From the NCBI RefSeq assembly GCF_018402285.1, contig NZ_JAGYJH010000004.1, positions 186,001 through 250,000 of the forward strand: a stretch of 64,000 nt of DNA. Direction: 5' to 3'. Shown here piece by piece: positions 36,187 through 45,433 of this stretch (position 1 is the stretch's first letter; the number at the start of each line of letters is the position of its first letter). This DNA is from Hyphomonas sp. Lineage in GTDB: Bacteria > Pseudomonadota > Alphaproteobacteria > Caulobacterales > Hyphomonadaceae. A program made the position numbers and the translations under genes. The notes under the pieces were generated by a model. That model saw only the letters and a list, made by a program, of their open reading frames with translations, was not told where the DNA came from and did not search any database.

Positions 36187-36759
36187 TCAGCTCAGGGCGC
36201 GCTCGATGTCACGTGCAGCAGCCTCGAACTGATCCACCGAGGTCTGTTCGGACAGGATGCGGCGTGCGGCCTGGGTGGCGGCGTCTGCCGCGGCGCGACG
36301 GACTTCGTTGGTAGCTTCCGATTCGGCGCGGGCGATGCGGGCTGTGGCCTGGGCTTCGCGGCGGGAGATTTTCTCGGCGAGATCACGCCTTGCCTCTTCG
36401 AGCATTGCCTTGGCGTCGCGCTTGGCCTGGTCGATGATGGCCTCCGCTTCCTTGTCTGCGTCCTGCGCCCGGCGTTCGGCGAGGGCGAGGGCTTCAGCGG
36501 CCTGCTCACGCAGGCTGGCGGCTTCCTCGAGTTCCCTGCGGATGTTCTCGGCGCGGGTGTCGAGACCGCCCAGGATGGCCTTGAACGCGCCCATGCGGGC
36601 AGCGATCAGCAGGAAGGTGACCATGCACAGTAAGGCAACGAAGGACACCGGGTCCTTGGCGGCGTACATCAGGCCGCCGACAAAGCCGCCTTCAGCAGCG
36701 TGCGCCAGAGGCGCAGCGGCGAGGGCAACGATCAGGAGAGACGCTGTCTTCTTCATCAT
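36187..36759 (-). CDS. atpF: F0F1 ATP synthase subunit b
   Basis: A 190-residue subunit b of the peripheral stalk. It has an N-terminal signal-like segment, a membrane helix (PVSFVALLCMVTFLLIAAR), then a long charged coiled coil with many Glu/Arg/Ala heptads. It overlaps the upstream b' gene (ATGA 36756-36759), giving translational coupling. It is the last gene of the F0 operon; the F1 genes are not in the window. Confidence 0.92.
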   Translation of the reverse strand: MMKKTASLLIVALAAAPLAHAAEGGFVGGLMYAAKDPVSFVALLCMVTFLLIAARMGAFKAILGGLDTRAENIRRELEEAASLREQAAEALALAERRAQDADKEAEAIIDQAKRDAKAMLEEARRDLAEKISRREAQATARIARAESEATNEVRRAAADAATQAARRILSEQTSVDQFEAAARDIERALS

Positions 36760-37292
36760 GCCTGTTCCAGAGCCGCCGAGACGGCCTTCCTGAGGTCTGC
36801 CGGAGAGGCCCTGACGCCAAATCGTGCGATCATGGCATCTGCGGTATCGACGGCAATCTGCTCAACATTGGTCATGGCGTCAGCGCGCAGCTTGGAGATG
36901 CGGGCGTCCGCCGTTTCGAGCTTCTTTGCGAGATCGGCGTCGACCCGTGCGGTTTCCGAGGCGAGTTCCGCCTCGGTCTTCTCGCGGGCCTTTTCAGCCG
37001 TATCGCGCGCCTTGGCCCGGGCCTGCGCCAGGCGCAGTTCCAGGGCCTTCTGGGCTTCGGTCGCCTGATTGTTCAGGCGGGCCGCTTCGTCGAGATCGGA
37101 AGCCACGCGATTGGCGCGCTTTTCGATCGTGTCCGACATCTTCGGCAGGATATACCGCGACAGGGCGAGATAGAGCGCCGTGAACAGCACCGCCAGCCAG
37201 AATAGCTGGGACGGCATGTGCCAGGTTTCGAAGGGCGGGAAAGCCGCTTCGGCGCCTGGAACGGCAGTCTCAGCAAGGAAAGCGAGTATCAT
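36756..37292 (-). CDS. F0F1 ATP synthase subunit b' (second b-type subunit)
   Basis: A 178-residue homologue of subunit b, with the membrane helix near residues 28-50 (LFWLAVLFTALYLALSRYILPKM) and a long amphipathic coiled coil. The b/b' heterodimer replaces the bb homodimer in Alphaproteobacteria and photosynthetic bacteria. It lies between atpE and atpF, as typical of the class. The gene is called atpX or atpG in different genomes. Confidence 0.92.
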   Translation of the reverse strand: MILAFLAETAVPGAEAAFPPFETWHMPSQLFWLAVLFTALYLALSRYILPKMSDTIEKRANRVASDLDEAARLNNQATEAQKALELRLAQARAKARDTAEKAREKTEAELASETARVDADLAKKLETADARISKLRADAMTNVEQIAVDTADAMIARFGVRASPADLRKAVSAALEQA

Positions 37293-37337
37293 GGCGTATC
37301 TCCGTCGCGGTCAGTACCAGCCGAAGCGGGCGGATGA

Positions 37338-37574
37338 TTAGGCGACGAACAGGATCAGGATGGCGATGAGCACCGAGAAGATACCCAGAGCTTCTGCGAG
37401 CGCCATACCAATGAAGAGGTTACCGGTCTGCTGCGGGGCAGCCGACGGGTTGCGCATGGCAGCGTCGAGGAAGCTGGCGAAGATGTTGCCCACGCCGAGG
37501 GCCGAACCAATCATGCCGAGGGTAGCCAGGCCAGCGCCGACATACTTCAGACCGTCTGTGATGTTACCTTCCAT
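37338..37574 (-). CDS. atpE: F0F1 ATP synthase subunit c
   Basis: A 78-residue two-helix hairpin proteolipid. Helix 1 is GAGLATLGMIGSALGVGNIFASFL and helix 2 is QTGNLFIGMALAEALGIFSVLIAILILF, carrying the proton-binding carboxylate Glu (AEALG). The polar loop has the usual RNP region as RNPSAAPQ. About 8-15 copies form the rotor ring of F0. It sits between atpB and the b' gene. Confidence 0.97.
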   Translation of the reverse strand: MEGNITDGLKYVGAGLATLGMIGSALGVGNIFASFLDAAMRNPSAAPQQTGNLFIGMALAEALGIFSVLIAILILFVA

Positions 37575-37689
37575 CAGGTATCTCCTTTGAGGGAAAAGGG
37601 TTAGGGTTGTTTGACGCCCGTGAAGCGTGTTCGCCGTGCGCCGTCAAGCAGTTTGATGCGGGGTATCGTGACGCACTCCCGCGGTCCTC

Positions 37690-38460
37690 CTAGTGGTGGT
37701 CCGCGTGAAGCGCATCGTTGAGATACACGCAGGTAAGAATGGCGAAGACATAGGCCTGAAGGCCGGCGACCAGGAACTCCAGCGCGTTGAGAGCCACGCC
37801 CATGCCGAAGGCCAGGGCGGCAATCGGGACATAGACCGCGCCGGCTCCGATGAGGGCGACGACGAAGCCTGCAAACAGCTTCAGCATGATGTGGCCGGCC
37901 AGCATGTTCGCAAAGAGACGCAGGCCAAGGGTCAGCGGGCGCGCCAGGAAGGAGATGATCTCGATCGGCGTCAGAATGATGTAGATGTACCAGGGCGCGC
38001 CCGAGGGGGCGAACAGCTTGAAGAAGCCGAGGCCGTTCTTCATCAGTCCGACCACAATGACCATCAGGATGACGGTGAGCGCGAGGGCGCCTGTGACGAT
38101 GATGTGGCTTGTGGTCGTGAACGCGTACGGGACCATGCCGATCATGTTCGCGAAGAAGATGAAGAAGAACAGGGTGAAGACGAAGGGGAAGAATTTCAGC
38201 CCTTCCTCACCTGCGGCGCTGCGCACCATGTCGGCAATGAAGCCATAGCCCAACTCTGCGACCGACTGGAGGCGCGAGGGGACCAGCTCACCCTTGCGGG
38301 AGGCCATGCCGAAGAAGGTGATCACCAGCACGACGCCGAGCAGCATGAAGCCGGACGCGTTCGTGAACGAGATGTCGATATTGCCGAGTTTCAGGTCGAG
38401 CCATTTGGTCACCTGGAACTGTTTGATCGGGTCAAGCGCGATGGCCGGCATCAGGTTCAT
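37690..38460 (-). CDS. atpB: F0F1 ATP synthase subunit a
   Basis: A 256-residue integral membrane stator. It has the essential arginine in PLTLGLRLFANMLAGHIML and the helix 4-5 region with SFLARPLTLG; the C terminus ends with ALEFLVAGLQAYVFAILTCVYLNDALH. It forms the proton half-channels next to the c-ring. The ATG overlaps the end of atpI (ATGA at 38457-38460). AtpB precedes atpE by about 115 nt. Confidence 0.97.
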   Translation of the reverse strand: MNLMPAIALDPIKQFQVTKWLDLKLGNIDISFTNASGFMLLGVVLVITFFGMASRKGELVPSRLQSVAELGYGFIADMVRSAAGEEGLKFFPFVFTLFFFIFFANMIGMVPYAFTTTSHIIVTGALALTVILMVIVVGLMKNGLGFFKLFAPSGAPWYIYIILTPIEIISFLARPLTLGLRLFANMLAGHIMLKLFAGFVVALIGAGAVYVPIAALAFGMGVALNALEFLVAGLQAYVFAILTCVYLNDALHADHH

Positions 38461-38819
38461 GCGTCGTTCGTTCCGTTGTCAGGGGCCTTTGGCGGCCCCG
38501 GTGAAAACTTTTGGGCCCGAGCATTCAGCTCGTTATAGGCCCGGATGATCGCGCGGATGCCGGCAGCGAGACCAAACATGCCCATCACCAGGAGGCCCCA
38601 GGGGTGGGTGCCGGCGAACCTGTCGATCCAGAAGCCCAGAAAGCCCCCGACAAACACACTCGCGACAAATTCGATCCCGAAACGCAGCGCATACGCCCCG
38701 GCCGAGACGCTCACATCATCAGATGCCTGTTTCCGCCGCTTCGCAGCAGCCTTAGCCTCGCGTTCTTCCAGCGCCTTCGCGATCCGCTCGCTGAGGTCAT
38801 CTGGTTGTTCGCTCGACAT
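38457..38819 (-). CDS. atpI: ATP synthase accessory protein AtpI
   Basis: A 120-residue AtpI-type protein: an acidic/basic N-terminal segment (SSEQPDDLSERIAKALEEREAKAAA), then two membrane helices (about 47-65 and 77-95) with the GFWIDRFAGTHPWGLLVMGMFGLAAGIRAI motif. AtpI helps in c-ring assembly or Mg uptake. GGAGCG precedes ATG 38819. It is the first gene of the F0 operon and follows a strong promoter. Confidence 0.85.
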   Translation of the reverse strand: MSSEQPDDLSERIAKALEEREAKAAAKRRKQASDDVSVSAGAYALRFGIEFVASVFVGGFLGFWIDRFAGTHPWGLLVMGMFGLAAGIRAIIRAYNELNARAQKFSPGPPKAPDNGTNDA

Positions 38820-38880
38820 GGGCTTTAGCGCTCCGTGCACGCGAATCCGCACCGATGGGAAGCCCCCCGGATTTCGGCGC

Positions 38881-38909
38881 AAACTATGGGCGCCCCCCTG
38901 CCAAGTCAA
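38881..38909 (-). promoter_or_regulatory. Promoter of the ATP synthase F0 operon
   Basis: On the minus strand TTGACT (38904-38909), 17 bases, TAGTTT (38881-38886), about 60 nt before the atpI start. It lies directly after the smc gene, so the atp operon is separately transcribed. Confidence 0.6.
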
Positions 38910-38945
38910 CGGGGAATGGCAAAAGATATTGCTTTGATTTTATTT

Positions 38946-38968
38946 GAAAAAATCGCGCGCGTGGTGCG
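38946..38968 (-). terminator. Possible terminator after smc
   Basis: Right after the smc stop a short GC hairpin (GCGC-ACCAC-GCGC-type) is followed by ATTTTTTC on the minus strand. The stem is short, but the U-run is good. Confidence 0.45.
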
Positions 38969-41900
38969 CTACTCCGCCGCAACAAGCTCCTCGGCGGCAG
39001 CAAGGTCCACCGAGACAAGCTTCGAGACGCCCTTTTCCCGCATGGTGACGCCGAAAAGCCGGTCCATACGGCTCATCGTCACCGGATTATGGGTGATGAT
39101 GACGAAGCGTGTGTCGGTGCGCTGGCGCATTTCGTTCAGCATGTTGCAGAAACGGTCGACATTAGCGTCGTCGAGCGGGGCGTCGACCTCGTCCAGCACG
39201 CAGATCGGGGCGGGGCGGGAGAGGAACACGGCGAAGATCAGCGCAGACGCGGTAAGCGCCTGTTCACCGCCCGACATGAGGTTCAGCGTGCCGAGCTTCT
39301 TGCCCGGAGGCTGGGCGAAGATCTCGAGGCCGGCATTCAGCGGATCGTCGGCATCGATCAGGCGCAGTTCTGCCTGCCCGCCACCGAAGAGGGCCGAGAA
39401 CAGCGCCTTGAAATGCTCGTTGACCGCTTCAAAGGCCTTGATCAGGCGCTCGCGGCCTTCTGCGTTCAGGGCTTCCACGCCCTGACGCAGCTTTGCGATG
39501 GCGCCGCTCAGGTCGTCCCGCTCGGCAATCTGGATACCCAGGCGGGCCTCCAGCTCGTCGGCTTCTTCTTCGGCATTCATGTTGACCCCGCCCAGCTGGT
39601 CGCGCTCGCGGCGGAGCGCATCAAGGCGTGTCTCGGCTTCGCGAGGCGTGAAGGCCCCGAGGGTCTCTGCATCGAGATGGCCTTCGGCAATCGCCAGAAG
39701 GCCTTCGGGCGTGCGCTGGAAATTGTTGCGGGCAACTTCGACGACATCAACGAGGCGGGCCTCGGAGGTTTCCAGTTTCACTTTCCAGCCGGCGAGTTGC
39801 TCGCGCGCCTGGGAGGCGGCGGCCGAGGCGCGGCGGGCGGCGGCGTCGGCTTCGCGGATGGCTGTTTCCTTGACGGCGAGCGCGTCGGCGGCGGCCTTTC
39901 GTTCGGTCTCGAAGATCTCGAGCTCGGCCGAGAGGCCTTCGATTTCCTCATTGAGCGCCTGCGGGCGTTGCTTGGCGCCAAGGACTGCGGCGGCGACGTC
40001 TGCGCGGCGCTCCGACAGGCGGGAGAGGCGTTCGTCCGCCGCGGCGAGGCGGGCGGTCCAGTTGTCGATGTCGCGCTCCAGGGCGCCGCGGCGGGCAGCG
40101 GCCTGCTCGCGGCCACGGGTGAGGTCGGTGAGGCGGCCACGGGTTTCGGTTTCGGCGGCGCGGGCGGAGGTCAGCTCGTTGCGGGCGGCGCTGAGGGCGG
40201 CCTCAAGGGCAGCTTGCTCATCGGCGGCAAGCGGGGTGGCGAAGGCCATGGTCTCGGCGATGGCGGCGAGCTCGTTCTGCGCGCGGATGAGGGCTTCGTT
40301 GCCGGTGTCACGGCGCAGGCTCGCGCGTTCGGCAGCCTGGACTTCCTCGGCTGCGAACGCGCGGGCATCGCTGAGGGCTTTCTGGGCTGGGCCGATCAGC
40401 TGGCGGACATGGCGGAGGGCGTCTTCGGCATGCCGGCAAGCCTTCCGGGCGGCGTCAAGCGCGTCCGTGCGGGCGGTGAGGTCTGCCTGGAGGGGGGCGA
40501 GATCGGCGCGGGCCGTTTCGAGGCGGGCCTGCTGCTCCAGGCGCGCGGCGGCGCTGACGGGGGCCTGTGGCGTGCGGGTGAACCCGTCCCAGCGCCAGAG
40601 GTGACCGTCGCGGGAGACAAGGCGCTGGCCCGGCTTGAGTTCGCCCATGAGGCGGGCGCCCTCTGCAGCGCTGACGAGGCCGCACTGGGCAAGGCGCGCA
40701 GCAAGTTCGCCGGGGGCGTCGACATAGCCCGAGAGAGGCTCGGCGCCGGTTGGCAGGCCGAGGGCGCAGACAGCGGCGCCGCCCCAGTAGAGCGCGGCGG
40801 CCTTGTCGGTGGAGGCGGAGATGTCGTCCCCGAGGGCGGCGGCGACGGCTTTCTCGTAGCCATCGCGGGTGCGGATGCGCTCGACGACCGGTGGGGCGGA
40901 TGTCGCGGCGTCGGCGCGGGCGAGGAGCTTTTCGAGGCCGGCGATTTCCGCTTCGAGGGCGCGGACAGTGTGGCTTGCCTGTTCCTGCGGCGGCCGGGCG
41001 GCGAGTTCGGCGTCACGGACGCGGAGTAGTTCTGCTTCGGCGAGTTCTACCGTGCGCTCGGCATCGTCGAGGGCGGCTTCAGCTTCGGCCTCGGCATTCT
41101 TGGCCTGACGGACGCGAAGCACATGGATGGCGGCATCTTCAAGGCCGGTCATCTCGTTCTTCAGACGGTCGATTTCAGCCGTGAGCTGGGTCTTGCGGCG
41201 GGCCTGCTGGGCAGCGGTGTCTTCGGCGGCCCGGCGGCGGGCGCGGACTTCGGAAAGGCGGGCCTGGGTTTCGTCGGCGGCTGATTCGGCAGCGGCGAGG
41301 CGGGCACGGGCGGCGTCGAGCGCGTGCTGGGCTTCTGCTTCCAGTACCTTGTTCGTGTCGGCGTCCTCTACCGGGAGGGCGGCGCGTTCACTGCGGGCAT
41401 GGGCGAGGGCAGCCTCGGATTCGGCGCGGCCGGCGGTTTCGCGCTCGAAATCTTCCTCAAGACGCCGGGCTTCGGCTTCGAGGCGCTCCTGGGCTTGGGA
41501 GGCAATGCGGCGTTCGGTTTCGAGCTTTGCCAGCGTGATGCGGGTTTGCGAGAGGCGACCGGCAGCGGCCATTTCAGCCTCGCGCAGAGGGGCAACCCCT
41601 TCACCAGCCTCGATGCGTTCGCGCTCGCGCAGGGCGTCTTCGCGGGAGAGGTCTTCGACCTGTCGCTTGCACACTTCCAGCTGCGCGCGGGCAGTCTCTG
41701 CATTCTGGCGCGCTTCGGCCCAGCGCAGATGGGCGAGGAGGGCTTCCAGGCCGTGGATTTCTTCGGACAGGCGCCGGTATCGGCGGGCCTTGGCGGCCTG
41801 ACGCTTGAGGCTTGTGAGCTGGCGTTCGACTTCGGCGGAGACTTCGGCGAGACGCTGGAGGTTGGCTTCGGCCGCGTCCAGCTTCAGTTCGGCTTCATGG

Positions 41901-42430
41901 CGGCGGGTGTTGAGGCCGGCGATACCGGCGGCTTCTTCGAGAATGCGGCGGCGGTTCTGGGGCTTGGAGCCGATAAGCTCGGAGATCTGGCCCTGACGCA
42001 CCAGGGCCGGCGAGTTGGCGCCGGTGGAGGCGTCCGCGAAGAGGAGCTGGATGTCCTTGCCGCGCACAGTGCGGCCGTTGATGCGGTAGCTGGAGCCGGC
42101 GCCGCGTTTCAGCTTGCGCTCGACCTCCAGAAGGTCTGCTCCGTTGAATTCGGGCGGCGCGGTGCGTTTGGAGTTGTCGAGGACGAGGGTGACTTCGGCG
42201 GTTTCCCGCGAGGGGCGGGAGGCGGCGCCGGAGAAGATGAGATCGTCCATCTCGCCGCCGCGCATGGCCTTGGCGGAGTTTGCCCCCATGGCCCAGCGCA
42301 GCGCTTCGAGGAGGTTTGACTTGCCGCAGCCATTGGGGCCGACAATGCCTGTCAGCCCCGGCTCGATCGGAACAGTCTGTGGGTCGACGAACGACTTGAA
42401 GCCGGCGATGCGGAGTTCAGTTATCTGCAT
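38969..42430 (-). CDS. smc: Chromosome segregation protein SMC
   Basis: A 1153-residue SMC ATPase. The N-terminal head carries Walker A (GPNGCGKSNLLEALRW), two long coiled-coil arms flank a hinge (about residues 500-640, around EPLSGYVDAPGELAARL), and the C-terminal head has the signature LMSGGEQALTASALIF and Walker B CVLDEVDAPLDD. Length and motifs are as expected. It compacts and segregates DNA with ScpAB. It follows the DsbA-like gene by 16 nt on the same strand. Confidence 0.97.
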   Translation of the reverse strand: MQITELRIAGFKSFVDPQTVPIEPGLTGIVGPNGCGKSNLLEALRWAMGANSAKAMRGGEMDDLIFSGAASRPSRETAEVTLVLDNSKRTAPPEFNGADLLEVERKLKRGAGSSYRINGRTVRGKDIQLLFADASTGANSPALVRQGQISELIGSKPQNRRRILEEAAGIAGLNTRRHEAELKLDAAEANLQRLAEVSAEVERQLTSLKRQAAKARRYRRLSEEIHGLEALLAHLRWAEARQNAETARAQLEVCKRQVEDLSREDALRERERIEAGEGVAPLREAEMAAAGRLSQTRITLAKLETERRIASQAQERLEAEARRLEEDFERETAGRAESEAALAHARSERAALPVEDADTNKVLEAEAQHALDAARARLAAAESAADETQARLSEVRARRRAAEDTAAQQARRKTQLTAEIDRLKNEMTGLEDAAIHVLRVRQAKNAEAEAEAALDDAERTVELAEAELLRVRDAELAARPPQEQASHTVRALEAEIAGLEKLLARADAATSAPPVVERIRTRDGYEKAVAAALGDDISASTDKAAALYWGGAAVCALGLPTGAEPLSGYVDAPGELAARLAQCGLVSAAEGARLMGELKPGQRLVSRDGHLWRWDGFTRTPQAPVSAAARLEQQARLETARADLAPLQADLTARTDALDAARKACRHAEDALRHVRQLIGPAQKALSDARAFAAEEVQAAERASLRRDTGNEALIRAQNELAAIAETMAFATPLAADEQAALEAALSAARNELTSARAAETETRGRLTDLTRGREQAAARRGALERDIDNWTARLAAADERLSRLSERRADVAAAVLGAKQRPQALNEEIEGLSAELEIFETERKAAADALAVKETAIREADAAARRASAAASQAREQLAGWKVKLETSEARLVDVVEVARNNFQRTPEGLLAIAEGHLDAETLGAFTPREAETRLDALRRERDQLGGVNMNAEEEADELEARLGIQIAERDDLSGAIAKLRQGVEALNAEGRERLIKAFEAVNEHFKALFSALFGGGQAELRLIDADDPLNAGLEIFAQPPGKKLGTLNLMSGGEQALTASALIFAVFLSRPAPICVLDEVDAPLDDANVDRFCNMLNEMRQRTDTRFVIITHNPVTMSRMDRLFGVTMREKGVSKLVSVDLAAAEELVAAE

Positions 42431-42446
42431 GCCGGGCCCTCATGGC

Positions 42447-43118
42447 TCACTCAGCGCCCTTGGCGGCGAGTTTTGCCTCGATCTGCTTCACGAAGCCTTC
42501 GGCCGTCGTGTATTCGCCCTGGAAGTTCTGTTTCACGCCGTCGATAATGAAGGTCGGGGTGCCTTCGACGCCCCACTTCTCGGAGGTGGCGTAGGTGTCG
42601 GCGAGCGCCTTGCGGATGTCGCCGTTGGCGAGGCAGGCATCGAACGCGGCGGCGTCAGCAATGCCGTGACGCTGGCCGATGGCGCTGAGGGTGGTCTTCA
42701 CGACGCCGTTCTGGGCCGCAAAGCGAATGCCGTCCTGATTTTCGAACAGATCATCGAGCACGTCGAAGAATTTGTCTTCGCCGGCACAGCGGGCCATGGC
42801 GTAGGCGGCCACGTCGATTTCATTGAGAGGATATTCGCGGAAGATAAACCGTACCTTGCCGGTCGAGATGAACTTCTCTTCCAGAGTGGGTTTCACGCTT
42901 TCATGGAAATATTTGCAGGCCGGGCAGGTGGGCGAGGCATACTCGATGATGGTGATCGGGGCGTCAGCGCTGCCGATGATGTGGCCAAGTTCGCCATCAG
43001 TGCTGGCCGCAGCATCACCGTTTCCGGCTGCGGATACGTTGTCGCCCGCTGCGCCACAGGCAACAAGGGCCAGCGCGGACAGCGCTGTGAGTGCGAAACG
43101 CCGGGAAAGGGTGAGCAT
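42447..43118 (-). CDS. DsbA-family thioredoxin-fold lipoprotein
   Basis: A 223-residue periplasmic oxidoreductase. The N terminus is a lipoprotein signal (ALALVACGAAG). The active site is SPTCPACKYFHE (CPAC) and the helical insertion and cis-Pro loop follow (GTPTFIIDGV), typical of DsbA/Com1-like thiol:disulfide oxidoreductases with DSBA fold. It may oxidise or isomerise disulfides at the inner membrane or outer membrane. ATG 43118 has GAGG 9 nt upstream; ATG 43124 is too close to the site. The operon order DsbA-like, smc is seen in other Alphaproteobacteria. Confidence 0.88.
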   Translation of the reverse strand: MLTLSRRFALTALSALALVACGAAGDNVSAAGNGDAAASTDGELGHIIGSADAPITIIEYASPTCPACKYFHESVKPTLEEKFISTGKVRFIFREYPLNEIDVAAYAMARCAGEDKFFDVLDDLFENQDGIRFAAQNGVVKTTLSAIGQRHGIADAAAFDACLANGDIRKALADTYATSEKWGVEGTPTFIIDGVKQNFQGEYTTAEGFVKQIEAKLAAKGAE

Positions 43119-43188
43119 GATCATAAGCCTCGCGTTAAGGAATGAGTCGCGCCGGTTGCCAAACCGTTAACAAACCGGGCGATCCTGT

Positions 43189-43725
43189 TTACTCTGTGGC
43201 GGATAGCACAGCCTCGCCCAACGCAACAATTGCCGCGCGCAGGCGCGGGTTCTCGATGGGAACGGCCTGTGCGGCGACGTCGGCCTTTTCGGCCGGGGTG
43301 AGCGTGCGGGAACGGCGGCGGAATTCGCCGGGGCCTGTGCGCCGGATCTGGCCCTGAACGATCCGGATGGACGTGATATCTCCTCCGGCGGCGACCGAGA
43401 CACGCTGGCGGATGATTTCCGACTGGTGCTGGATCATCGGCGCGGCCTGGGGAAGGACCATCAGCGTCAGGACCCGGCCCTCCTTCGAGGATGTGATCTT
43501 TTCCGGCTGGCACCAGCGCCAGATCTGTTCGCCGACGATCTGGCGCCAGTTGATCTGCATCTGTTTGAGCGGGGGCAGCTTGGCTGTGCCCGCCTTGCGC
43601 CCGATGCGTTCCGCCATGAGCCCGACCGGCTTCATCGGCGCGCGAACCGGCCGCGCCCGCGCATAACGCAGCTTCACCTGCGCGCGCGCTTCTGCGATGG
43701 GATCAAGGCTCGTAAACTGGACCAT
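43189..43725 (-). CDS. DUF721 / DciA-like protein
   Basis: A 178-residue DUF721 protein. The KH-like central domain includes IGRKAGTAKLPPLKQMQINWRQIVGEQIWRWCQPEKI and LTLMVLPQAAPMIQHQSEIIRQRV. DciA proteins load DnaB helicase in bacteria lacking DnaC, and this is the likely role. C-terminal part is Arg/Thr-rich. It is divergent from mutY, 45 nt apart. Confidence 0.78.
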   Translation of the reverse strand: MVQFTSLDPIAEARAQVKLRYARARPVRAPMKPVGLMAERIGRKAGTAKLPPLKQMQINWRQIVGEQIWRWCQPEKITSSKEGRVLTLMVLPQAAPMIQHQSEIIRQRVSVAAGGDITSIRIVQGQIRRTGPGEFRRRSRTLTPAEKADVAAQAVPIENPRLRAAIVALGEAVLSATE

Positions 43726-43770
43726 TGGCCCTACCTTGCCCGGCTTCGCACAGAAGGGAAAGTTACACGT

Positions 43771-44814
43771 ATGACCGCGCGTTCAGATTTGCGTGAACTG
43801 CCTTCAATTCTGCTTGGCTGGTTTGACCGGAATGCGCGGGTGTTGCCCTGGCGCGGGCCGATCGGCATGAAGCGGGATCCCTATCGCGTCTGGCTGGCTG
43901 AAATCATGCTGCAGCAGACGACTGTGCCGCATGCGGCGCCTTACTTTGAAGCCTTCACGCGTCGCTGGCCGAGCGTGAACGACCTTGCCGCGGCGCCCGA
44001 TGGGGACGTGATGCGGGCCTGGGCAGGGCTTGGTTATTATGCGCGGGCGCGCAACCTGCTCAAATGCGCGCGCCAAGTGGCTGCGCGCGGCGGGTTTCCG
44101 GAGACATCGGCGGGTCTGAGGGAGTTGCCCGGCATCGGCCCCTACACGGCAGGCGCGATTGCCGCGATTGCGTTTGACGAACCCTCCGCAGCGGTCGACG
44201 GCAATGTGGACCGGGTGTTCGCGCGCCTTATGGCGCTCAAGGGGGAGTGGGCGCAGGAGAAAAAACAGATCGCAGCTGCCGTGGCCGCGATCGTGCCGGC
44301 GCGGCGGCCGGGGGACTTTGCCGAAGCGCTTATGGACCTGGGTGCAACCATCTGCACGCCGGCAGCGCCCAACTGCCTGCTCTGCCCCCTGACGGAATTC
44401 TGCGCGGCGCGGACGGAAGGAAACCCTGAGCGCTACCCGATCAAGCCGGCAAAACCTGCAAAACCCGTAAGGTTCGGCCATGCCTGGGTTCATCTGAGAG
44501 AAGGCAAGGTCTGGCTGGTGCGCCGGCCACCGGAAGGACTGCTTGGCGGCATGCTGGCCCTGCCGACGGGAGTCTGGCAGGAAGGGGCGCTGCCCGAGGC
44601 GCAGCCGCCGATGCGTGCTGATTGGCAGGCGTCCGGAGAGGTGCGCCATGTGTTCACGCATTTCAGCCTGAGGCTATCTGTGTGGCAGGCTGGCGTCTCG
44701 CGGGCGCCCGCCGGAGAAGGCGTCTGGGCGGACCTGGCACAAGAAAGCGGCCTGCCGACTGTTTTTGCCAAGGCGCTGGCGCAAGCAACCGGCGGGACAA
44801 TCAGGCCCCGGTAA
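43771..44814 (+). CDS. mutY: A/G-specific adenine DNA glycosylase MutY
   Basis: A 347-residue DNA glycosylase that removes adenine opposite 8-oxoguanine. EIMLQQTTVPHAAPYFEAFTRRWP holds the catalytic Glu, the helix-hairpin-helix is LRELPGIGPYTAGAIAAIAF, and AAVDGNVDRV holds the catalytic Asp. The [4Fe-4S] cysteines are C-x6-C-x2-C-x5-C in ICTPAAPNCLLCPLTEFC. A C-terminal NUDIX-like domain recognises 8-oxoG. Start ATG 43771 follows AAGGGAAAG. Its end overlaps the DUF1294 gene by 14 nt (convergent). Confidence 0.96.
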   Translation: MTARSDLRELPSILLGWFDRNARVLPWRGPIGMKRDPYRVWLAEIMLQQTTVPHAAPYFEAFTRRWPSVNDLAAAPDGDVMRAWAGLGYYARARNLLKCARQVAARGGFPETSAGLRELPGIGPYTAGAIAAIAFDEPSAAVDGNVDRVFARLMALKGEWAQEKKQIAAAVAAIVPARRPGDFAEALMDLGATICTPAAPNCLLCPLTEFCAARTEGNPERYPIKPAKPAKPVRFGHAWVHLREGKVWLVRRPPEGLLGGMLALPTGVWQEGALPEAQPPMRADWQASGEVRHVFTHFSLRLSVWQAGVSRAPAGEGVWADLAQESGLPTVFAKALAQATGGTIRPR

Positions 44815-45433
44815 ACACCGCCATCTGCACAAAGGCGGCCATGTTGATTGCAACGCTCATCCAGAACAGTGTACGGAAGGCGGGCTTCTTCGTCTTGTGG
44901 CGGAATAATTCCTGCGCGATGATGGCGCCGGGCCAGCCGCCGACGAGGCCTACCATCAGGAGAATGGTTTCAGACACGCGCCATTGATTGTGTTCGGCCG
45001 CGCGCTTGTCGAGCGCGTAGCCGATGAAGCAGGCGAGGCTGGCGACGCCGTAGACAATAAACCAGGCCGTCGAGACTTCGGTCGACATGGCGACCGCCAC
45101 GGCAATGAACAGGAAGGCTGGGATCACCAGCAGGCGCGGCGATCTTGTGAGGAGTTTCCAGAGGAAGCTTGGCCCCGGTATGATGGCGCGAACAGGGCGG
45201 ATGTCGGCGGCCCTTAGACGGCCGGTCTTGTCGGTTTCTTCCGTGTAGGAATAGAGGTGTCCCTCTTCGATGTGCCGGTCATCCTTGGCGAAGGCGCGGA
45301 TATGGGCAAACGCATCCGGGCCGCCGCCGACAGGCTTCAGGAAGCCAAAACCGCGCGCCTCGTTCCAACCCGACAAATGCCCCTCCTGACGAGGAGTCGT
45401 GCCAGCAGAGAGAGGCTCCGCGGGCCTGGTCAA
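44801..45433 (-). CDS. Cold-shock-domain / DUF1294 membrane protein
   Basis: A 210-residue protein of two parts. Residues 17-80 form a cold-shock-like beta-barrel ([25 protein letters not shown], an RNP-1/RNP-2 nucleic-acid-binding pattern), and about 95-205 is DUF1294 with three or four membrane helices ([62 protein letters not shown]). Its function is unknown. The start is a TTG overlapping the prfB stop (TTGA), or a TTG near residue 20. Co-transcribed with prfB, and tail-to-tail with mutY. Confidence 0.85.
   Translation of the reverse strand: MTRPAEPLSAGTTPRQEGHLSGWNEARGFGFLKPVGGGPDAFAHIRAFAKDDRHIEEGHLYSYTEETDKTGRLRAADIRPVRAIIPGPSFLWKLLTRSPRLLVIPAFLFIAVAVAMSTEVSTAWFIVYGVASLACFIGYALDKRAAEHNQWRVSETILLMVGLVGGWPGAIIAQELFRHKTKKPAFRTLFWMSVAINMAAFVQMAVFTGA

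Noticed and set aside
39089..41029. A 646-residue plus-strand frame opposite smc
   Set aside because: Antisense of a coiled-coil GC-rich gene; low-complexity Gly/Ala content and no ribosome site.
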